Source of the DNA: JAPPHA01 sp965220985
GTDB taxonomy: Bacteria; Pseudomonadota; Alphaproteobacteria; Rhodobacterales; Rhodobacteraceae
Length of the DNA: 64,000 nucleotides
Assembly: GCA_965220985.1 (NCBI GenBank)
Contig: OZ244854.1
Location: 1,550,001-1,614,000 of the forward strand
Reading direction: 5' to 3'
Shown: piece after piece, positions 51,834 through 61,085 of the stretch
Layout of the letters: every line of letters begins with the position of its first letter
Position numbering within the stretch: position 1 is the stretch's first letter
Position numbers and translations under genes: made by a program
The notes under the pieces: generated by a model
Database searches by the model: none
Told to the model about the DNA's origin: nothing
Seen by the model: only the letters and a program-made list of their open reading frames with translations

Positions 51834-52964
51834 TTGCCCCGCCTTGCGGTCCGGCAGTTGAACGTTGCGTGTTTCCGGTCCCTTCAAAAGGTCTGCATCG
51901 AAACTCACGGTCAATCGGTCATCCTGATCGGCGAGAACGGTGTCGGAAAAACCAATGTTCTTGAAGCCGTTTCGCTGCTCACTCCCGGGCGGGGACTGAG
52001 GCGGGCGACATCGTCTGAAATGATCAGGTCGCCCGGATGCTCGGGCTGGAAGATCACGGCTGAAATTGACCAGACTGACCATCCCTTCGACGTCGAGTTG
52101 TCGTACGGCGGCAGCGGTTCCCGAAGCGTCAGACTCGATGGAAAGTCAGTTCCCCAGACGGAACTCGGTCGGGTATTTCCCGTCATGTGGCTGGTTCCGG
52201 TCATGGACAGGCTCTGGCTTGAGGGGTCGGAGGGTCGCCGGAGGTTCCTGGATCGATTGACGCTGAACTTCAAACCGGGACACGCCCGCGCGAGCCTTGA
52301 TTACGACAAGGCGCTGCGTCAGCGGAACCGCATGCTCAAGGAAGGCGTTCGGGACGCGGGCTGGTTCAAGGTTGTCGAGCGACAAATGGCCGAGACGGGT
52401 GCCGTGGTTGATGCGAACCGCAGGGTGACGGTTGCCCGTCTTGAAGACGCACAGTCCTCGGGAAAATCCGGGTTTCCGGTGGCGCGACTTTCGTTGGAGG
52501 GGCCGGAACAGCCGGTTGGCGAGCCCGATGCAGACGAGCTGGCCAACATGCTCGACACGGCCAGGTCCGGCGACATGCAAGCGGGCCGAAGTCGATTCGG
52601 TCCCCACCGAACCGATCTGTCCGCCGTGCACGAAGCGAAGGGGACTCCGGTTCGCAAGTGTTCGACGGGCGAGCAGAAGGCCTTGCTGATGTCGCTGGTG
52701 CTTTCGGGCGCGCGCGCCATGGCCGAGGATACAGGCACGCCGCCTGTGCTTCTGCTCGACGAAGTTTCCGCGCATCTCGATGCGACTAGGCGGGCTCAAC
52801 TCTATGGCGAGTTGGCCGATTTGCAGGCCCAGACCTGGATGACCGGCACTGACGAGCAGGTGTTCGAGCCCGTCGATGCCGATGTCCGACGAATGTCGGT
52901 CTCGGCTGTCGGCGGGGAAACCGTGGTCACTGATCGCGACCATCCCGTCATGTCTGCCCGTTGA
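51834..52964 (+). CDS. recF: DNA replication and repair protein RecF
   Basis: 376-residue SMC-like ATPase used in gap repair and replication restart. Walker A is GENGVGKTNVLEAVSLLTPGRGLR, RRRFLDRLTLNFKPGHA is the family block after the coil, GPHRTDL and the ABC-type signature CSTGEQKALLMSLVLSGA follow, then Walker B VLLLDEVSAHLD. The first codon is TTG, two bases after the dnaN stop; no ATG lies near the conserved N-terminus. The gyrB gene that often follows is not here; a demethylase converges from the other strand. Confidence 0.95.
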   Translation: MPRLAVRQLNVACFRSLQKVCIETHGQSVILIGENGVGKTNVLEAVSLLTPGRGLRRATSSEMIRSPGCSGWKITAEIDQTDHPFDVELSYGGSGSRSVRLDGKSVPQTELGRVFPVMWLVPVMDRLWLEGSEGRRRFLDRLTLNFKPGHARASLDYDKALRQRNRMLKEGVRDAGWFKVVERQMAETGAVVDANRRVTVARLEDAQSSGKSGFPVARLSLEGPEQPVGEPDADELANMLDTARSGDMQAGRSRFGPHRTDLSAVHEAKGTPVRKCSTGEQKALLMSLVLSGARAMAEDTGTPPVLLLDEVSAHLDATRRAQLYGELADLQAQTWMTGTDEQVFEPVDADVRRMSVSAVGGETVVTDRDHPVMSAR

Positions 52965-53116
52965 GTCATCCGCAGGAAAACGTTGCGGGACTCCGCCTTG
53001 CCATCGACGAGATCAGTTGCACCTGCGAACCCGGGATTTCCATGCTGGCTCGAACTGTCAAATTCAGTTCTGCGGCCGTGCGGAGGCGGCCATTGGGTTG
53101 GGTTCAGGGTCAGGCT

Positions 53117-55609
53117 TCACGCATCGATTCGAATGCGGCTGTTTTGCGGGTCATACGGGCAGTCGGCGACGATTTCGGCGTCCCACAACCCGTTCAGCAT
53201 GCGAACCTTCAGCCTGTTCCCAGGAGTCGCGAGGTCGGGTTTGACATAACCCATTCCGATCGATTTTTGGAAATGGACCGAAAACCCGCCTGAAGTCAGC
53301 CTGCCCACCCGGTCGTCGTTCAGGTCGTAAAGGGCTTCGCGTCCCCACGGGTCGGCATCATCGGGGCCATCGATCAGGCAGGTCACGCACTGAAACCTCA
53401 CACCGGTCTCGTCCATGGCCTGCTTTCCTTGGAAGTTCTTCGACGAGTCGACGAAACGCGACAGACCGCCTTCCAGCGGGGTTGCATCGCGCCCGAGTTC
53501 GGTGCCGAACGCGCGGTAGCTTTTTTCGAGGCGCAGCCAGTTCTGCGCTCTGGCGCCAACCAGCTTCAGATCGTGCTTCTCGCCTTCCTCCATGATCCGG
53601 TCAAACAGGTAATTCTGCATTTCGATCGGATGGTGAAGTTCCCAGCCCAACTCGCCCGTGTAAGCCATTCGTGCCGCCATCAAACCGCACATTCCGACCT
53701 CGAGCCGCCGCACCGATAGCCACGGAAACCGCTTGTTTGACAGTGCCGTCGCGGGATCGGCATCCTTGATCAGAGGTCCAAGAACATGGCGGGTCTGCGG
53801 GCCGGCGACCGCGAACACGCCCCATTGGGACGTGACCTCCTGGATTTCGACGTGGCCGAAACGATCCGCCGTGTCTTCAGCGGATTTCCTGAGGAAATCG
53901 CCGTCGTAATCGGCCCATGCCCCGGCAGAAACCAGGTAGTAAGAATTCTCGTCGGTGCGAAAGATCGTGTATTCGGTGCGGACGGTCCCAGCGGGGGTCA
54001 GCGCATAGGTGAGGTTGGTTCGACCGACCTTCGGCAACCGATTGCAGGTCAGCCAATCCAGGAATTCGGTCGCGCCGGGTCCCTTGACCACGTGCTTGGC
54101 GAATGCCGTTGCATCGATCAGGCCAACGTTTCTTCTGATGGCTTCGGCCTCGTTGCGCGTGAATTGCCACCAGCCCCCGCGACGGAAACTGCGTGACTGA
54201 TGATCATCGAAACCCTCGATGGCGAAGTAGTTCGGTCGCTCCCAGCCGTTGACCTGGCCGAACTGGGCGCCACGGTCCTTCATCCGGTCGTAACACGGCG
54301 CTGTTCGCAGCGGTCGACATGCTTCGCGTTCTTCATCGGGGTGATGCAGGATGTAGACGTGTTCGTAGCACTCCTCGTTCTTGCGTTCGGCGTATTCGGT
54401 GGTCATCCACTGGCCGTATCGCTTGGGATCGAGGCTCGCCATGTCGATCTCGGCTTCGCCTTCGACCATCATCTGGGCCAGGTAATGCCCGATGCCGCCC
54501 GCTGCCGTGATTCCGAAGCTGAACCCTTCCGCCAGCCACATGTTTCGAAGACCTGGCGCGGGTCCAACCAGCGGATTTCCGTCCGGGGTGTAACAGATCG
54601 GGCCGTTGAAATCGTCCTTGATGCCGAGCGGTTCGGTCGACGGAATTCGGTGAATCAGCGACATGTACTCGGTCTCGATCCGGTCAAGATCGAGGGGAAA
54701 GAGGTCGGCTCGAAACGATTCAGGCACGCCGAAGCCGAATCGGGCGGGCGCTCCGCGTTCGTAGGGTCCGAGGATCCATCCGCCCCGTTCCTCGCGAACG
54801 TACCAGCGAGCATCGGCATCCCGAAGGACAGGATGTTCGGGGCCATTTGAGCGGTACTCCAGCAGTCGGGGATCCGGCTCCGTGACGATGTACTGGTGTT
54901 CGACGGGGATCGCCGGAATTCGGATGCCGAGCAGGCGGGCGGTTTTTTGGGCGTGGTTTCCGGTCGCGGTGATCACGTGTTCTGCATGGATCTCGAAGGC
55001 TTCATCGCCCTGAACGAGGTTGCCCCCGACCTCCGTCATGTGGGTGCCCCGGACAATCCACTCCGCTCCGGTCCATTCGAACTCGTCCACCTGCATGCGC
55101 CGGTGGATTTCGACGCCGCGCTGCCGGGCCCCCTTGGCCATCGCCTGGGTGACATCGGCCGGGTTGATGTAACCGTCGGTTGGATGAAACAGCGCGCCGA
55201 TGAGGTCATCGGTTCTGACCAGCGGCCAACGGTCGCCGATGTCGTCAGCTGACAGCCATTCGTAGGGTATTCCGACCGATTCTGCCGTTGAGGCATAGAC
55301 CATGTATTCGTCCATCCTCGCTTGGGTCTGTGCCATGCGAAGATTTCCGACGACAGAAAACCCGGGGTTGAGCCCGGTTTCTTCTTCGAGGGACTTGTAG
55401 AACTTCACAGAATAGTCGTGAATGTGGCTGGTCGCGTACGACATGTTGAACAGGGGCAGCAAACCGGCGGCGTGCCAGGTCGAACCGGAGGTCAGTTCGT
55501 CTCTTTCGAGCAGGACGACATCGTCCCAGCCGGCCTTCGCGAGGTGATATGCGATCGAGGTCCCGACGGCTCCGCCACCGACGACGCAGGCCCTGACGTG
55601 TAGTTTCAT
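53117..55609 (-). CDS. GcvT-type FAD-dependent demethylase (third copy)
   Basis: 830-residue flavoprotein with the DAO + GcvT architecture of the two at 8.7-15.0 kb. FAD motif VVGGGAVGTS, covalent-FAD block SGSTWHAAGLL (about H46), NGPICYTPDGNPLVGPAPGLRNMW, then the folate-binding half with NRLPKVGRTNLTYALTPAGTV, MAYTGELGWELHH and EGGLSRFVDSSK. The ATG at 55609 begins the flavin domain; the frame upstream is open but not homologous. It is a dimethylglycine/sarcosine-dehydrogenase-like enzyme outside the main operon, so substrate or regulation probably differs. No neighbour helps to define it. Confidence 0.9.
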   Translation of the reverse strand: MKLHVRACVVGGGAVGTSIAYHLAKAGWDDVVLLERDELTSGSTWHAAGLLPLFNMSYATSHIHDYSVKFYKSLEEETGLNPGFSVVGNLRMAQTQARMDEYMVYASTAESVGIPYEWLSADDIGDRWPLVRTDDLIGALFHPTDGYINPADVTQAMAKGARQRGVEIHRRMQVDEFEWTGAEWIVRGTHMTEVGGNLVQGDEAFEIHAEHVITATGNHAQKTARLLGIRIPAIPVEHQYIVTEPDPRLLEYRSNGPEHPVLRDADARWYVREERGGWILGPYERGAPARFGFGVPESFRADLFPLDLDRIETEYMSLIHRIPSTEPLGIKDDFNGPICYTPDGNPLVGPAPGLRNMWLAEGFSFGITAAGGIGHYLAQMMVEGEAEIDMASLDPKRYGQWMTTEYAERKNEECYEHVYILHHPDEEREACRPLRTAPCYDRMKDRGAQFGQVNGWERPNYFAIEGFDDHQSRSFRRGGWWQFTRNEAEAIRRNVGLIDATAFAKHVVKGPGATEFLDWLTCNRLPKVGRTNLTYALTPAGTVRTEYTIFRTDENSYYLVSAGAWADYDGDFLRKSAEDTADRFGHVEIQEVTSQWGVFAVAGPQTRHVLGPLIKDADPATALSNKRFPWLSVRRLEVGMCGLMAARMAYTGELGWELHHPIEMQNYLFDRIMEEGEKHDLKLVGARAQNWLRLEKSYRAFGTELGRDATPLEGGLSRFVDSSKNFQGKQAMDETGVRFQCVTCLIDGPDDADPWGREALYDLNDDRVGRLTSGGFSVHFQKSIGMGYVKPDLATPGNRLKVRMLNGLWDAEIVADCPYDPQNSRIRIDA

Positions 55610-55952
55610 GGTGCTTTCCGTGATCAGACAGTTCCGCTGTGGAAGGGATTTGTGGCAAAACACCGCCCAAAGTAAAGAGGTCCCGTCTATCTGACCGTTC
55701 GAATCAAGAACAGCTACGATAGTGAGAGCACCGTGCTGGTGGGCAGTGCTGACGCATGACCATTGTGGTGACCCGTCTGGCTGCTCCGTCACTGCTGATT
55801 GTCGCTCGAGACGCAGATGTCAATGAAGCGCGGCAGTGAAGCGGTGACGTCGGTCTTGCATTGCACGGGGGCCTGTTCTTCTATGCCATGTTCCTTCGTG
55901 TCTTGAGAGTGCGCGATTCGGATCGTGGCCAAAACCCCAATTTGGAGTCGTC
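55610..55952. other. Divergent promoter region
   Basis: About 340 bases between the divergent demethylase and M3 peptidase genes. No gene, strong hairpin or obvious operator seen; expected to hold both promoters. Confidence 0.4.
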
Positions 55953-58013
55953 ATGCCTGACAACCCGTTGCTCAAGGAATCCTGGGATCGCCCGTTCGGC
56001 CTCCCCCCGTTCGACGAGATCACTGACAACCATTATGAGCCGGCCTATGATCATGCGCTGGATCTCGCTCGAATCGACATCGCGGGAATTGCCGAGAACT
56101 CGGAACCGGCCGATTTTGCCAACACGATCGAGGCCATGGAACGCGCAGACAGGCTGCTCGATCGCATCGGGGGCGTGTTCTGGAATCTCTCCGGTTCCAA
56201 CAGCACCCCGGAAATCGAGGAGCTGGAACGGACATTGTCGCCGCGCCTCACCGCATTCGAGTCGGAAGTCCTGATGAACCAGCGGCTGTTCGCCCGCATC
56301 AGCGAAATCAAACAAAATTGCGATTCCCTCGATCTGACCGACGAGCAGCGTCGCGTCGTGGATCTCTATCACAGGATGTTTGTCCGCTCCGGGGCGGCAC
56401 TGGACGAGCCATCACGCGAGCGCCTCGCGGCAATCATGAAAAGGCTCGCTGAACTCGGTACCGCGTTTTCGCAGAATCTGCTCGCCGACGAACGCGACTG
56501 GACGATGACCCTCTCGGAACAGGATCTGAAGGACTGTCCCGATTTCGTTCGTTCGGCAGCGGAACAGGCCGCTCGTGATCGCGACCGCGACGGCTACATC
56601 ATGACACTGTCGCGCTCGCAGATTGTTCCGTTCCTGCAAAATTGCCCGCGGCGCGACCTGAGACAACGGGCCTATGAAGCGTGGACCGCTCGCGGGCGAA
56701 ACGGCGGCGCCACCGACAATCGCGAGATCATCACCGAGACGCTGGCGCTGCGCGAGGAACGGGCGAAACTGCTAGGTTACGACAACTACGCTGAATTTCG
56801 ACTGGAACCTGAAATGGCGAGTTCGCCCAAAGCAGTTCGTGACCTGCTGATGGCGGTCTGGGGACCGGCAAAGTCGGCGGCGTCTCGCGATTCGGCGCGA
56901 CTCGAGAGTCTGATGCACGATGACGGGATCGATGGCCCGCTGCAGGCCTGGGATTGGCATTTCTATTCCGAGCGATTGCGCGCCCGCGACCATGATTTCG
57001 ACGAAGCGGAACTCAAGCCATACCTCGAGCTCGAGCGGATGATCGAGGCGTGTTTCGATTGCGCCAATCGATTGTTCGGCCTGACCTTCACGCCGGTCAA
57101 TGTCCCGCTCTACCATCCCGATGTCCGGGCTTGGGACGTGCAAAGGAATGGCAAGCATCTCGCCGTGTTCCTGGGCGACTACTTTGCCAGGCCGACCAAA
57201 CGGTCGGGAGCCTGGTGTTCTCGATTTCGCCCGCAGTTCAGGCTCGACGAAGATGTGCGACCGATCGTCGTCAATGTGTGCAACTTTTCCGGGGCCAAGG
57301 ACGGGGAGCCGTGCCTTTTGAACGTCGACGACGTTCGCACGCTCTTTCACGAATTCGGTCATGCGCTGCATTCGATGCTGTCGGACGTGACCTATGCCTT
57401 CATTTCCGGAACCAATGTGGCGCTCGATTTTGTCGAACTCCCGAGTCAGCTGTACGAGAACTGGTTTTTTGCCCCCGAGGTCGTCGAGCGATTCGCCCGC
57501 CATGTCGAAACCGACGAACCGATGCCGGGTGAACTGATCGAGAAGTTGCTGGCCGCGCAGAATTTCGATCAGGGTTTTCGATCGGTTGAATATCTTGCCT
57601 CCGCTCTGGTCGATCTGGCTTTCCATGACCGGGATGCGCCCGCAGATCCGATGCAGGCTCAAGCCGAGGTGTTGAAGGACATCGGCATGCCCGAGGCCAT
57701 TTCCATGCGCCATGCCTCGCCGCATTTCGCCCATGTCTTCTCGGGCGGTGGCTACGCAAGCGGCTACTATTCCTACATGTGGTCTGAAGTGATGGATGCC
57801 GATGCGTTCAGAGCCTTCACGGAGGCAGGGTCGCCTTTCGATCAGGGCGTTGCGGGCCGGCTGCACGATCACATCCTTTCGGCCGGCGGGTCCCGAGATG
57901 CCGCCGAACTCTACACGGCATTTCGCGGCAAGCTTCCCGGGGTCGAGGCTCTGCTCGTCAAACGCGGATTTTCCCAGGAAGACGGCGGACCTGCACAGGG
58001 TCACGATCAATGA
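55953..58013 (+). CDS. M3-family metallopeptidase (oligopeptidase A / peptidyl-dipeptidase type)
   Basis: 686-residue cytoplasmic zinc peptidase. The zinc site LFHEFGHALH is near residue 465, with the third ligand about 27 residues later in FVELPSQLYENW. FARPTKRSGAW and the C-terminal FSGGGYASGYYSYMWSEVMDADAF are family hallmarks of PrlC/Dcp. It degrades short peptides, such as cleaved signal peptides. Length is normal for the family. The stop overlaps the ATG of the next gene (ATGA), so a quinone-reductase-like gene is coupled to it. Confidence 0.92.
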   Translation: MPDNPLLKESWDRPFGLPPFDEITDNHYEPAYDHALDLARIDIAGIAENSEPADFANTIEAMERADRLLDRIGGVFWNLSGSNSTPEIEELERTLSPRLTAFESEVLMNQRLFARISEIKQNCDSLDLTDEQRRVVDLYHRMFVRSGAALDEPSRERLAAIMKRLAELGTAFSQNLLADERDWTMTLSEQDLKDCPDFVRSAAEQAARDRDRDGYIMTLSRSQIVPFLQNCPRRDLRQRAYEAWTARGRNGGATDNREIITETLALREERAKLLGYDNYAEFRLEPEMASSPKAVRDLLMAVWGPAKSAASRDSARLESLMHDDGIDGPLQAWDWHFYSERLRARDHDFDEAELKPYLELERMIEACFDCANRLFGLTFTPVNVPLYHPDVRAWDVQRNGKHLAVFLGDYFARPTKRSGAWCSRFRPQFRLDEDVRPIVVNVCNFSGAKDGEPCLLNVDDVRTLFHEFGHALHSMLSDVTYAFISGTNVALDFVELPSQLYENWFFAPEVVERFARHVETDEPMPGELIEKLLAAQNFDQGFRSVEYLASALVDLAFHDRDAPADPMQAQAEVLKDIGMPEAISMRHASPHFAHVFSGGGYASGYYSYMWSEVMDADAFRAFTEAGSPFDQGVAGRLHDHILSAGGSRDAAELYTAFRGKLPGVEALLVKRGFSQEDGGPAQGHDQ

Positions 58014-58984
58014 AGGCGGTCTGGTACGAGTCCCAAGGGGACGCCAAAGACGTTCTTGAATTCGGCGAAATGCCCGATCCCGAGCTTCATTCCGGAGATG
58101 TCCTGGTCCGAATGCGTGCCTCCGGCTGCAATCCCTCGGACGTCAAGCTCCGTGCCGGCGCGCGTCCGATGGGGTTCGACCGAATCATTCCGCACTCGGA
58201 TGGTTCAGGCGTCATCGAAGACGTCGGTACAGGGGTCGATCGAGGAAGAATTGGCCAGCGGGTCTGGCTGTGGAACGCGCAATGGCAACGTTCGAAGGGA
58301 AGCTGTGCGGAGTACATTTCTCTTCCCGCAGCGCAGGCAGTCGCCTTGCCCGATGCGGTCGAGTTTGTCGAAGGGGCTTGCCTCGGCATCCCGGCCATGA
58401 CGGCCTATCGGTGCGTGTTTTGCGACGGGCCGGTCGAGGGCAAGAACGTTTTCGTCGCCGGTGGGGCAGGGACCGTGGCTCGTTACGCCATCCAGATTGC
58501 CGCATTGAACGGCGCGACCGTGATCACGACCGTCAGCAACGAGGAGACAGCGGCCTATGCCCGAGCTGCCGGAGCCCATCACGTCCTGAACTATCGCAAC
58601 GAAGATGTTGCGACAGCCGTGATGGATCTCATGGGTGGTGTCGACAGGATCGTGGAGCTTGAATTCGGGGTCAATCTGCCTGTCACGGAGCGAATCATCC
58701 GATCCAACGGGGTCATCGCTGCCTATGGTTCGGCGCAGGACATGACCCCGACGCTGCCGTTCTATCCCCTGATGTTCAAGGACGTGACCTTGCGGATGGT
58801 GCTGGTCTATCTCTTGAGCGACGAGATCAGGGCAGAGGTGCTCCAAGGCCTGACGTCGCTGCTCGAGTCTGGGCGGCTCACCCATTCGGTTGCGAACCGG
58901 TTCGACCTTTCCGAAACCGTTCAAGCCCATCGTGCGGTTGAAAGGGCGAACAAGATGGGGTCGGTGGTCGTCACCGTCGATTGA
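58010..58984 (+). CDS. NADPH:quinone oxidoreductase-like MDR protein
   Basis: 324-residue medium-chain reductase without the catalytic-zinc cysteine set. SGCNPSDVKLRAG, IIPHSDGSGVIEDVGTGV, GQRVWLWNAQWQR and the NADPH loop VFVAGGAGTVARYAIQIAALNGATVI mark the quinone-reductase (zeta-crystallin) branch. Reduces quinones or alpha,beta-unsaturated carbonyls. The start is coupled to the M3 peptidase stop (ATGA), although the two have no obvious functional link. Convergent with the SH3-like gene. Confidence 0.9.
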   Translation: MKAVWYESQGDAKDVLEFGEMPDPELHSGDVLVRMRASGCNPSDVKLRAGARPMGFDRIIPHSDGSGVIEDVGTGVDRGRIGQRVWLWNAQWQRSKGSCAEYISLPAAQAVALPDAVEFVEGACLGIPAMTAYRCVFCDGPVEGKNVFVAGGAGTVARYAIQIAALNGATVITTVSNEETAAYARAAGAHHVLNYRNEDVATAVMDLMGGVDRIVELEFGVNLPVTERIIRSNGVIAAYGSAQDMTPTLPFYPLMFKDVTLRMVLVYLLSDEIRAEVLQGLTSLLESGRLTHSVANRFDLSETVQAHRAVERANKMGSVVVTVD

Positions 58985-59050
58985 TTCGACCGAGTCCTTG
59001 CTGTCTTTGAATCGGCGACCGATGTCATCCCCGCCGCAGCGGACATGATC

Positions 59051-59554
59051 TCAATTGACGATCTCGTCGGCGAAAACCCCGAAAATTTCGGGTTTTTCGA
59101 CCCAACCGGTGTGGCTGTCGACGGATACACGGCACCAGAGCAGTGTGCACTCCTTGAGCCAGGCGATGACTCCCCTGTCCGCGAATGCGACCACCAATCC
59201 GTCGACATCGGGCTGATTGCGGATTGCGGTGCCGCTCTTGCGAAAGACGACCGTGCGAACGCCGGAGAGAAGGCGGAAATGCATCCACCCGCCTTGCCCG
59301 TCGACGTCCTGAACCCGCCGCCACAGATTGTGCTCGCCCGTGATCAGCAATGGCGTGTTCTCGTGGTTGAAGACCCAGTCGATCCTGTATCCGAATCCGG
59401 GGCCACGGCGAACATTGCCGACCGAGCTTTTCATCGATACGAAGCGGGGCAACGGAAACCCGGTGACCTTGCCGACATTCTGGGCATATGCGGCTCCGGT
59501 GTCGCTGGCCGCGAGCAACACGATGATCAGACTTGTGAGCAGAATGTGTCTCAT
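59051..59554 (-). CDS. Secreted bacterial SH3-like domain protein
   Basis: 167-residue exported protein. A signal peptide (MRHILLTSLIIVLLAASDTGAAYA) is followed by an SH3b-type region: FVSMKSSVGNVRRGPGFGYRIDWVF and LLITGEHNLWRRVQDVDGQGGWMHFRLLSG, then a second repeat-like stretch ending VSVDSHTGWVEKPEIFGVF. Such domains usually bind cell-wall peptides. The ATG at 59554 starts the signal peptide; 28 further upstream codons are open but not signal-like. It is divergent from the following dehydrogenase. Confidence 0.88.
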   Translation of the reverse strand: MRHILLTSLIIVLLAASDTGAAYAQNVGKVTGFPLPRFVSMKSSVGNVRRGPGFGYRIDWVFNHENTPLLITGEHNLWRRVQDVDGQGGWMHFRLLSGVRTVVFRKSGTAIRNQPDVDGLVVAFADRGVIAWLKECTLLWCRVSVDSHTGWVEKPEIFGVFADEIVN

Positions 59555-59661
59555 GAACCCTTGTTGCCCGAAACGGTGTTGCAGTGACCAATTGGCGCTT
59601 GCCGAGATTCTCGGTTTCTTGTCAGAATGGGCGAACAATTTGAAGATGCGGATGGTCGTGA

Positions 59662-60654
59662 ATGGAAAAGCATAAGCAAAGGCTCAAGGTCGTTCTCACC
59701 CGACGACTTCCCGAAGCTGTCGAGTCCCGGCTCGGCGAATTGTTTGATGTCGAACTCAATTCGTCCGATCAGCCATTCACGAGGGAACAGCTGGTGGCCG
59801 CCATGCGGCGGGCCGATGTACTGGTTCCGACTCTGAATGACACGATCGATGCAGGGATCCTCGCCAATGCGCATGACGGTCTCAAGCTGATCGCAAACTA
59901 TGGTTCGGGATTCGATCACATCGATGTCCACACGGCACGACAGCGCGGCATCATTGTCACCAACACACCAGACGTTCTCGCCGATGACACGGCGGACATG
60001 ACGATGGCGCTCGTCTTGAGTGTCCTGCGCCGTCTCCGTGAGGGATCGCTTCATATGCAGTCAGGCGATTGGAAAGGTTGGGCGCCGCAAGCGTTCCAGG
60101 GGACCCGGGTTGCCGGCAAGGCGCTCGGCATTCTCGGCATGGGTCGGGTCGGGCAAGCTGTGGCGCGAAGGGCTCGTGCGTTCAACATGGCGATTCACTA
60201 TCACAATCGAAAGCGTCTCAGGGAGGAAACCGAGGCCGAACTGGGCGCAACCTACTGGGAAAGTCTCGACCAAATGGTCGCTCGGATTGACGTCCTGTCG
60301 ATCAACTGCCCGCACACCCCGTCAACATTTCACCTCATGAATGCGCGGCGATTGCGACTGATGAAACCAACAGGCATTGTTGTCAACACGTCGCGCGGCG
60401 AGGTGATCGACGAAAACGCGCTGACGCGAATGCTGCGTTCAGGTGAACTCGCCGGAGCGGGTCTGGACGTCTTCGAGCACGGTTCGGAAGTCAATCCGCG
60501 GTTGCGCGGGCTCGACAATGTCCTGCTGCTTCCGCACATGGCGTCAGCGACGAGCGAGGGGCGTCACGAAATGGGCGAAAAGGTCATCATCAACATCAAG
60601 ACGTTTGACGACGGTCACCGTCCCCCCGACCAGATCGTCCCGAGCATGCTCTAA
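59662..60654 (+). CDS. D-isomer-specific 2-hydroxyacid dehydrogenase (glyoxylate/hydroxypyruvate reductase-like)
   Basis: 330-residue NAD(P)H-dependent enzyme. ANYGSGFDHIDV and TPDVLADDTADMTMAL lead to the Rossmann loop LGILGMGRVGQAVARRARAF, then NTSRGEVIDENAL (substrate Arg and adjacent Glu region), GAGLDVFEHG and the catalytic histidine in LLPHMASAT. Most similar by eye to D-glycerate dehydrogenase/glyoxylate reductase. It would interconvert glyoxylate and glycolate or hydroxypyruvate and glycerate, useful next to glycine-producing demethylases. Divergent from the SH3-like gene with about 107 bases between starts. Confidence 0.9.
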   Translation: MEKHKQRLKVVLTRRLPEAVESRLGELFDVELNSSDQPFTREQLVAAMRRADVLVPTLNDTIDAGILANAHDGLKLIANYGSGFDHIDVHTARQRGIIVTNTPDVLADDTADMTMALVLSVLRRLREGSLHMQSGDWKGWAPQAFQGTRVAGKALGILGMGRVGQAVARRARAFNMAIHYHNRKRLREETEAELGATYWESLDQMVARIDVLSINCPHTPSTFHLMNARRLRLMKPTGIVVNTSRGEVIDENALTRMLRSGELAGAGLDVFEHGSEVNPRLRGLDNVLLLPHMASATSEGRHEMGEKVIINIKTFDDGHRPPDQIVPSML

Positions 60655-61085
60655 TCCTGTGTTCGATAGACTGTGCGGCTCGTCATTGGACTGGTCGACG
60701 GCTGATTTGCTCTAGTTTTTGCCACGGCTCAGCTGAGGGGCAAGTCTCCAATGTGCCGCCCCCCTGTCTTTTCGTTTGATCTCGGCGATCAGGTTACAAT
60801 GATGCGCGAGCAACCCGGTAAATCGTATGATGTTGGGGCTGAATTGTACAGAACAGGTATTTGTCCGTGCTACTTCGTGAAGGGTGCGAATTTGGGATGC
60901 CGTTGTCTACAAACTGGGACTGGGATCCAGTTTTTGGTGGAAATACACGGTGATCTGCGCATTATTGGGCGCAGATCTAGACACTTGCGCCCCATTTCGG
61001 ATGTTGGACGATTGTGCACGGTTGAGTCAGCAGTTCCGAGAGTGCGGGGCGAATCGTTGGGGAAGCCGGTGCGGGTTGTTCGAAA
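60655..61085. other. Lower-GC intergenic region before the methyltransferase
   Basis: About 430 bases with visibly lower GC. A 114-codon frame (60751-61095) runs through it but shows no known motif, and is not called as a gene. The region carries two overlapping inverted repeats (60952-60992) and probably marks the left boundary of an acquired segment. Confidence 0.45.
60952..60992. promoter_or_regulatory. Two overlapping, mutually exclusive inverted repeats upstream of the DNA methyltransferase
   Basis: First repeat: GATCTGCGC, 8-base loop, GCGCAGATC (60952-60977). Second: GGGCGCA, 12-base loop, TGCGCCC (60967-60992). They share bases 60967-60977, so only one hairpin can form at a time. They end 93 bases before the methyltransferase ATG. 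They may be operator sites or a leader switch; no T run follows. Confidence 0.45.
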
